Assembly: GCA_913774625.1 (NCBI GenBank)
Contig: CAJYHL010000018.1
Span: forward strand, 1-64,000
Source: an uncultured Acidovorax sp.
GTDB taxonomy: Bacteria; Pseudomonadota; Gammaproteobacteria; Burkholderiales; Burkholderiaceae_C
Reading direction: 5' to 3'
DNA: 64,000 nt
Part shown: positions 58,649 to 64,000 of the stretch, piece by piece
How the letters are laid out: every line of letters begins with the position of its first letter
How positions within the stretch are numbered: the stretch's first letter is position 1
Program-made: the position numbers and the translations under genes
Notes under the pieces: model-generated
Database searches by the model: none
What the model was told of the DNA's origin: nothing
The model's input: only the letters and a program-made list of their open reading frames with translations

Positions 58649-61600
58649 ATGACGGTTCCCTCTACGCCGCGCTGGTCCCTCTGGCACTGGATGCCGGGAC
58701 TCTTCATCGCGCTGGCTGGCTCGGCTGCCAGCTATGCGCTGTGGCACCAGCAGTCTTCCTCCGCAGAGGCCTTGGCGGACGTGCGCTTCGCGCATGAATC
58801 GCACTCCTTCGCCGAGGCCCTGCAGCTGCGGCTGAGCGCCCATGCCGGCATGGTCCTGGGCCTGGCCAACCTCTTCACCATCCAGTCCGACCTGGGCCGC
58901 TGCGAGTTCGAGCGCGTGGCGCGCGAGCTGGACCTGACCCGCTATCGCAGCAGCGTGCGCAACGTGACTTTCGTGCGCTGGCTGCCGGGCTCGGCCAAGG
59001 CCGCGTTCGAGGAGCGTGTGCGTGGCGAGACGGTCGATGGATGCCTGCCTTCCGGCTTCCAGGTCCGTCCCGGCGGTGCCCGGTCCGAGTACTTCGTCGT
59101 GGACTATCTCTGGCCGCGCACCAGCAACGAAGCGGTGCTGGGACTGGACATCGCCTCGCAGCCATCCAACCTGGAATCGCTGATACGGGCCCGCGATACG
59201 CGCCAGATGGCCATGTCCGCGCCCTTCGATCTGCTGCAGGAGCGGGACAAGCGCACGGCCATCGTCATCCGCGCCCCCGTGTTCGTTCAGGCATCCGGCG
59301 GCGAATGGCACTTCATCGGAGCGGTGGGCGCGACCATCCGGGTGCACGACATGGTGGCCTCGCTGCGCAAGGAAGGCTATCTGCCGGCCGTGGCGCTGAG
59401 CATGGCCGACGTCGGTGCCGCCAGCAGCGGAGCCACCCCGCCGCGCATGCTGCTGGCACGCGATTCCGACACGGTGTATTCGTCCGAGCAGAAGTCCGAA
59501 GACATCGAGTTCGGCGGACGCCGCTGGCGCCTCAGCTTCCAGCCGCGGTCGGACTTCCTCTCGCCTTCCGAGCGCCGTCTGCCCTGGCTGCTGGGGCTGG
59601 GCGGGCTGGCGGTGACCGGACTGCTGACGGCCCTCGTGCTGCTGCTGACCCATCGCCGGGCGCAGGCGCAGAGCCAGGCCCTGGCGGCGCAGAGCGCGCG
59701 CACCGACAGCGAGGAGCGCTTCCGCACGCTCTTCAACCAGGCAGCGGTGGGCGTGGCGCAGACGCGCACCTCCACCGGCGAACTGGTGCGGGTGAACCAG
59801 AAGTTCTGCGACATCGTGGGCTACAGCGCGCAAGAGCTGCAGACCATGTGCTTCCAGGACTTCACGCATCCGGACGACCTGAGCGCCGACCTCGAATTGA
59901 CGCGGCGCATGTCCCAGGGCGAGCTGGCCGAATTCCGGCTGGAAAAGCGCTATGTGCGCAAGAACGGCGACGTCATCGCGGTGGAGCTCAACGTCTCGCC
60001 GATGCGTTCCAAGGGCGGCCTTTCGGACTTTCACATCGCCGCCGTGCACGACATCTCCGCCCGCAAGGACATGGAAGCGGCGCTGCGCAGCAGCGAGCAG
60101 CGCCTGCTGGCCATCCTCAACCGCGTGCCGGTCGGCGTGTGCCTGGTGCAGCCCGACGGCAGCATCAGCTTCCGCAACGAGCGCTTCACCCAGATCTGCG
60201 GCTACGGCGAAGCCGAAATGCCCGACGTGCGCACCTGGTGGGTCAAGCTCTTCCCGGACGCGCAGCTGCGCGCCACGGCGCGCGCTCGCTGGCGCGAGCA
60301 GCGGCAGGAGGCGCTGGACGCTGGCGGCGACATTCCGGCCCGCGAATACACCATCAGCGGCAAGGACGGCCAGCGCCGCACCATCGAAGGATCGGGGGCC
60401 CTGCTGGGCGATGCCCACATGCTGACCCTGGTGGACCTGAGCCAGCGCAAGGCCGACGAGGAAGAGATCCGCTACCTCGCCTACTACGACCCGCTCACCC
60501 GGCTGCCCAACCGTCGCCTGCTGGTGGACCGGCTGCAGCAGGCCCTGGCGCAGAGCGAGCGCCGCCAGCGCTGCGGCGCGCTGCTGATGCTGGACCTGGA
60601 CAACTTCAAGACGCTGAACGAGACGCGCGGCCACGACAAGGGCGACATGCTGCTGCGCGAGGTGGCCCAGCGGCTGCGCGGCTGCGTGAGCAGCGAAGAC
60701 ACGGTAGCGCGCCACGGCGGAGATGAATTCGTGGTGGTGCTGGAAGACCTGGAAGAAAGCCTGCCGGAGGCCGCCGCCCGCGCCCGCGAGGTCGCCCTGC
60801 GCATCCTGTCGGTGCTGCGCGAGCCCTTCGTGCTGGACGGCCAGGTCCATCACAGCACGCTGAGCATCGGCGTCACGGTCTTCCAGGGCCAGCGCGAGTC
60901 GGCGGACGAGCTCATCAAGCGCGGCGACCTGGCCATGTACCAGGCCAAGGCCTCCGGACGCGACCGGCTGCAGTTCTACGACCCGCAGATGCAGGCGTCG
61001 GTGGCCGCCCGCGCCGCGCTGGAAGTGGACATGCGGACCGGGCTGCGCCAGGGCCAGTTCGAGCTCTTCTACCAGCCGCAGGTCGTGCACGGACGCATCA
61101 CCGGCGCCGAAGCCCTGCTGCGCTGGCGCCACCCGCAGCGCGGCTTCGTCTCGCCGGCCGAATTCATCCCGCTGGCCGAGGAATGCGGCCTGATCCTGCC
61201 GCTGGGCGAATGGGTGCTGCAGGACGCCTGCCAGCGCCTGGCGCAATGGTCGCAGCGGCCCGGCCTGAGCCATCTGAGCGTGTCGGTGAACGTGAGCCCG
61301 CGGCAGTTCCACCAGGGCGGCTTCGTCGCCCAGGTGCTGCAGGCCCTGGCCAGCACCGGCGCCGACGCGCGCCACCTCAAGCTCGAACTCACCGAAGGCC
61401 TGCTGCTGCAGGACGTGGAAGACACCATCGACAAGATGGGCCAGCTGCGCGCCTACGGCGTGGGCTTCTCGCTGGACGACTTCGGCACCGGCTATTCGTC
61501 GCTGGCCTACCTCAAGCGCCTGCCGCTCGACGAGCTCAAGATCGACCAGAGCTTCGTGCGCGACGTGCTCACCGACCCCAACGACGCGGCCATCGCGCGC

Positions 61601-61786
61601 ACCATCGTCGCCCTGGGCACCAGCCTGGGCCTGCGGGTGACGGCCGAGGGCGTGGAAACCAGGGAGCAGCGCGCCTTCCTGGAGCGAGCCCACTGCCATG
61701 CCTGGCAGGGCTATCTGCTGAGCCCGCCGCTGGTCGCCGTGGCGTTCGAGGAGATGGTCCTCACGCGCGGCGAAACGCCGATCTGA
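58649..61786 (+). CDS. CHASE-PAS-PAS-GGDEF-EAL cyclic-di-GMP protein
   Basis: This 1045-residue membrane protein has helix 1 (about 11-32), a periplasmic CHASE domain (about 45-305), helix 2 (about 310-335), two PAS domains (about 355-470 and 480-600), a GGDEF domain and an EAL domain. The GGDEF motif is intact at residues 690-694 and EAL at 821-823 (EALLRWRHP), with later DDFGTGYSSLAYLKRLP. It may both make and degrade cyclic-di-GMP; net activity cannot be told. ATG 58649 has only a weak ribosome-binding site; upstream frame lacks conserved sequence. Confidence 0.87.
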   Translation: MTVPSTPRWSLWHWMPGLFIALAGSAASYALWHQQSSSAEALADVRFAHESHSFAEALQLRLSAHAGMVLGLANLFTIQSDLGRCEFERVARELDLTRYRSSVRNVTFVRWLPGSAKAAFEERVRGETVDGCLPSGFQVRPGGARSEYFVVDYLWPRTSNEAVLGLDIASQPSNLESLIRARDTRQMAMSAPFDLLQERDKRTAIVIRAPVFVQASGGEWHFIGAVGATIRVHDMVASLRKEGYLPAVALSMADVGAASSGATPPRMLLARDSDTVYSSEQKSEDIEFGGRRWRLSFQPRSDFLSPSERRLPWLLGLGGLAVTGLLTALVLLLTHRRAQAQSQALAAQSARTDSEERFRTLFNQAAVGVAQTRTSTGELVRVNQKFCDIVGYSAQELQTMCFQDFTHPDDLSADLELTRRMSQGELAEFRLEKRYVRKNGDVIAVELNVSPMRSKGGLSDFHIAAVHDISARKDMEAALRSSEQRLLAILNRVPVGVCLVQPDGSISFRNERFTQICGYGEAEMPDVRTWWVKLFPDAQLRATARARWREQRQEALDAGGDIPAREYTISGKDGQRRTIEGSGALLGDAHMLTLVDLSQRKADEEEIRYLAYYDPLTRLPNRRLLVDRLQQALAQSERRQRCGALLMLDLDNFKTLNETRGHDKGDMLLREVAQRLRGCVSSEDTVARHGGDEFVVVLEDLEESLPEAAARAREVALRILSVLREPFVLDGQVHHSTLSIGVTVFQGQRESADELIKRGDLAMYQAKASGRDRLQFYDPQMQASVAARAALEVDMRTGLRQGQFELFYQPQVVHGRITGAEALLRWRHPQRGFVSPAEFIPLAEECGLILPLGEWVLQDACQRLAQWSQRPGLSHLSVSVNVSPRQFHQGGFVAQVLQALASTGADARHLKLELTEGLLLQDVEDTIDKMGQLRAYGVGFSLDDFGTGYSSLAYLKRLPLDELKIDQSFVRDVLTDPNDAAIARTIVALGTSLGLRVTAEGVETREQRAFLERAHCHAWQGYLLSPPLVAVAFEEMVLTRGETPI

Positions 61787-61804
61787 GTGAGAACCTGCCC
61801 CGGG

Positions 61805-62128
61805 ATGCGGACCTTCGCCCTCTACCTGGCCACCGCCCTGGCCGAGATCATCGGCTGCTACCTGCCATGGCTCTGGCTGCGCCAGGGCCGCAGCGCCTGG
61901 CTGCTGGTGCCGGCCGCTGCCAGCCTGGCGCTCTTCGCCTGGCTGCTCACCCTGCATCCGGCCGCGGCGGGGCGCGTCTATGCGGCCTATGGCGGCGTCT
62001 ACGTGGCAGTGGCCCTGGCGTGGCTCTGGCTGGTGGACGGCGTGCGGCCCGGCCCCTGGGACTTCGCGGGCGTGGCCGTCACGCTGGCCGGCATGGCGAT
62101 CATCGCTTTCGCGCCCCGGGCCGGCTGA
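61805..62128 (+). CDS. YnfA/UPF0060 family membrane protein
   Basis: This 107-residue protein has four helices: it begins [20 protein letters not shown], includes [20 protein letters not shown] and [20 protein letters not shown], all typical of UPF0060. The family is related to small multidrug-resistance transporters, function uncertain. ATG 61805 gives the family's usual length; GTG 61787 would add six residues. It is 18 bp after the GGDEF/EAL gene. Confidence 0.88.
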   Translation: MRTFALYLATALAEIIGCYLPWLWLRQGRSAWLLVPAAASLALFAWLLTLHPAAAGRVYAAYGGVYVAVALAWLWLVDGVRPGPWDFAGVAVTLAGMAIIAFAPRAG

Positions 62129-62150
62129 GCTTCCTGCCGCGGTCCGGGCG

Positions 62151-62205
62151 GCTATGTTTTTCATAGCGGCCTGCGCATGGCCCGCAAGCGCTGCGGGCTG
62201 ATTCG
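62151..62205 (+). repeat. ~55-bp two-hairpin interspersed repeat, copy 2
   Basis: GCTATGTTTTTCATAGC forms a clean hairpin (GCTATG/CATAGC), then GGCCTGCGC, a variable middle and CAAGCGCTGCGGGCTGATTC. It aligns end to end with the copy at 5574-5628. It lies between the YnfA-like gene and smc. The first hairpin is followed by no T-run, so it is not a plain terminator. Confidence 0.6.
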
Positions 62206-62331
62206 GCACAGCAGGGGGAATGCGGGGGCCGCCGCGGCGCCACGGTATCATCGGCAGTCCGACCGCCCCGGCGCCCGTGCGCCCCGAACCGCTACAACCG
62301 CCCCAACCGCTGCCTCGCCGCCCACCGCACC

Positions 62332-64000
62332 GTGCGCCTCAACTCCATCAAACTCGCCGGCTTCAAGTCGTTCGCCGAGCCCACCAACTTCATGCTGCCC
62401 GGGCAGCTGGTGGGCGTGGTCGGGCCGAACGGCTGCGGCAAGTCCAACATCATGGATGCGGTGCGCTGGGTGCTGGGCGAGAGCAAGGCCAGCGAGCTGC
62501 GCGGCGAGTCCATGCAGGACGTGATCTTCAGCGGCACCACCACCCGCAAGCAGGCCAGCCGCGCCAGCGTGGAACTGGTCTTCGACAACGCCGACCACCG
62601 CGCCGGCGGGCAATGGAACCAGTACGAGGAAATCGCCGTCAAGCGCGTGCTCACGCGCGACGGCAACAGCAGCTACTACATCAACAACCAGGCCGTGCGG
62701 CGCCGCGACGTGCAGGACGTGTTCCTGGGCACGGGCCTGGGGCCGCGCGCCTACGCCATCATCGGCCAGGGCACCATCAGCCGCATCATCGAATCGCGTC
62801 CCGAAGAGCTGCGGCTCTTCCTGGAGGAAGCCGCGGGCGTGTCCAAGTACAAGGAACGCCGGCGCGAGACCGAGAACCGCCTGGCCGGCACGGCCGAGAA
62901 CCTCACGCGGGTCGAAGACATCCTGCGCGAGCTCAACGCCAACCTGGAACGCCTGGAAAAGCAGGCCGAGGTGGCCGCCAAGTACAACGCGCTGCAGGCC
63001 GACGTCACCCTGAAGCAGCACCAGCTCTGGTTTTTGAAGCGCGCCGACGCCGAGGCCGAGCAGAACCGCGTGCGCACCGAAGGCCTGCAGGCCGTCAACG
63101 ACCTCGAATCGCGCATGGCCGACCTGCGCGCCGTGGAAGCCGACCTGGAAACCATCCGACAGGCGCACTACAGCGCGGGCGACCTGGTCAACCAGGCGCA
63201 GGGCCGCCTCTACGAAGCCACGGCCGAAGTCGGCAAGCTCGAGGCCGAGATCCGCTACGTGGTCGAGGGCCGCCAGCGCGTCGAAGCCCGACTCGCCCAG
63301 TTGGCCGAGCAGATCGCCCAGTGGGCGGCCCGCCAGGAGGACGCCGAGGCCGAGATGGAGAACCTGGCCGCCGGCGGCATCGACGCCGAGGAGCGCGCCG
63401 AGATGCTGGCCGCCCAGGTCGAGGAACAGGCCATGCAGCTGCCCGACCTGGAAGACGCGCTGCGCCGCGCCCAGCAGGCCGCCGCCGACCAGCGCAGCGC
63501 CGTGGTGCAGGTGCAGCAGCAGATCGGCGTGCTGGCCGCCGAGCAGCGCAGCATCGACGAGCAGAGCCGCCAGCTGGACGTGCGCGAGGAGCGCCTGCGC
63601 AGCGACCGCAACGCCCTGGCCGCGCCCGACGAGGAGCGGCTGGCCCAGCTTCAGCAAGAGCTTGCCGCCGCGCAGGAAGCCGCCGAAACCGCCGAAGCCC
63701 GCCATGCCGAGCTGCAGGACGCCGTTCCCCAGCTGGACGATGACCGCCGCGCGCGCCAGCAGGCCGTGAACCAGGAAAGCGCCCGGCAGGCCGAGCTCTC
63801 TGCCCGGCTGGAGGCCCTGAAGGCCCTGCAGGACAAGGTCAAGACCTCCGCCAAGCTCCAGCCCTGGCTGGCCCGCCACGGCCTGGACGGGCTGCAGGGC
63901 CTCTGGAGCCGCATCCATATCGAATCCGGCTGGGAGAACGCCCTCGAAGCCGCGCTGCGCGAGCGCCTGGGCGCGCTGGAAGTCGGGCGCCTGGACATGG
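62332..64000 (+). CDS. smc: Chromosome segregation ATPase SMC, N-terminal part (runs off window)
   Basis: The first 556 codons of SMC are present. From GTG 62332 the protein reads RLNSIKLAGFKSFAEPTNF, then Walker A VGPNGCGKSN, VRWVLGESKASELRGESM and YAIIGQGTISRIIESRPEE. A long Glu/Ala/Gln-rich coiled coil follows from about residue 170, and the hinge begins near the window edge (LQPWLARHGLDGLQGLWSRI). SMC dimers with ScpAB compact and align the chromosome. The signature motif and Walker B lie beyond the window. Confidence 0.93.
   Translation, partial: MRLNSIKLAGFKSFAEPTNFMLPGQLVGVVGPNGCGKSNIMDAVRWVLGESKASELRGESMQDVIFSGTTTRKQASRASVELVFDNADHRAGGQWNQYEEIAVKRVLTRDGNSSYYINNQAVRRRDVQDVFLGTGLGPRAYAIIGQGTISRIIESRPEELRLFLEEAAGVSKYKERRRETENRLAGTAENLTRVEDILRELNANLERLEKQAEVAAKYNALQADVTLKQHQLWFLKRADAEAEQNRVRTEGLQAVNDLESRMADLRAVEADLETIRQAHYSAGDLVNQAQGRLYEATAEVGKLEAEIRYVVEGRQRVEARLAQLAEQIAQWAARQEDAEAEMENLAAGGIDAEERAEMLAAQVEEQAMQLPDLEDALRRAQQAAADQRSAVVQVQQQIGVLAAEQRSIDEQSRQLDVREERLRSDRNALAAPDEERLAQLQQELAAAQEAAETAEARHAELQDAVPQLDDDRRARQQAVNQESARQAELSARLEALKALQDKVKTSAKLQPWLARHGLDGLQGLWSRIHIESGWENALEAALRERLGALEVGRLDM

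Noticed and set aside
58190-62251. Minus-strand open frame of over 1300 codons opposite the GGDEF/EAL and YnfA-like genes
   Set aside because: It is the reverse of codon-biased GC-rich coding sequence. It has no recognisable domain, is rich in Gly/His/Arg/Ala/Gln, and the plus strand carries intact GGDEF, EAL and UPF0060 motifs.
62248-63918. Minus-strand frame opposite smc
   Set aside because: Shadow of the SMC coding sequence, which has Walker A and coiled-coil patterns.

Overview
The window is about 70% GC, densely coded and rich in 4-base ATGA/GTGA gene overlaps. Gene content, protein similarity by eye and the repeat elements suggest a betaproteobacterial chromosome, most likely Comamonadaceae (Acidovorax-like). 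That placement is inference. I see no phage, plasmid, tRNA, rRNA or CRISPR locus. The window opens inside a small membrane-protein gene and closes inside smc.

Layout. (1) 0-0.8 kb: gene tail, DUF2256 zinc-ribbon protein, small HTH protein. (2) 0.8-15.1 kb: one long plus-strand operon that looks like an aerobic CoA-dependent route for 2-aminobenzoate (anthranilate) or a close aromatic acid. It holds a CoA ligase, a fused FAD monooxygenase/old-yellow-enzyme reductase, beta-oxidation-type enzymes (SDR, enoyl-CoA hydratase, acyl-CoA dehydrogenase), a thioesterase, a RidA-family enamine/imine deaminase, a formamidase-like hydrolase, a complete branched-chain/aromatic-type ABC importer and a MarR regulator. 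A perfect 8+1+8 palindrome lies just upstream. A 35-residue ORF and a strong terminator follow. (3) 15.4-20.8 kb, minus strand: a tannase-family lipoprotein lacking the family's cysteine pair, a Tat-exported phospholipase C, a small lipoprotein and a LuxR-type regulator. (4) 21.0-26.6 kb: a periplasmic molybdenum aldehyde oxidoreductase (PaoABC-like) with its XdhC-type chaperone and a MobA/MocA-like nucleotidyltransferase.

(5) 26.6-40.9 kb is a DNA-repair island: a RecQ-type helicase, a PfpI/DJ-1 protein, the four-gene ligase-associated set (MBL exonuclease, ATP-dependent ligase, DEXH helicase, PdeM endonuclease), then Ku and LigD for end joining, then a ParB-like protein with a C-terminal coiled coil. 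A short repeat sits in frame inside the DEXH helicase. (6) 41.0-47.6 kb: a signalling cluster of hybrid kinase with three receivers, CheR, stand-alone CheB, receiver-kinase and a convergent single-domain receiver. (7) 47.8-48.1 kb: a ~270-bp element with near-perfect terminal inverted repeats. (8) 48.2-50.2 kb: PepSY membrane protein and DUF3325 protein. (9) 50.2-58.0 kb, minus strand: alpha/beta hydrolase, DUF1302 outer-membrane protein, DUF1329 protein, YCF48-like periplasmic protein and an MMPL/RND transporter, possibly a trans-envelope route for a hydrophobic compound. (10) 58.6-64 kb: CHASE-PAS-PAS-GGDEF-EAL protein, YnfA-like membrane protein and the start of smc.

The best candidates for less-described biology are the double ATP-ligase repair island, the DUF1302/DUF1329/YCF48/MMPL/hydrolase set, and the repeat families that have entered or touch coding sequence.
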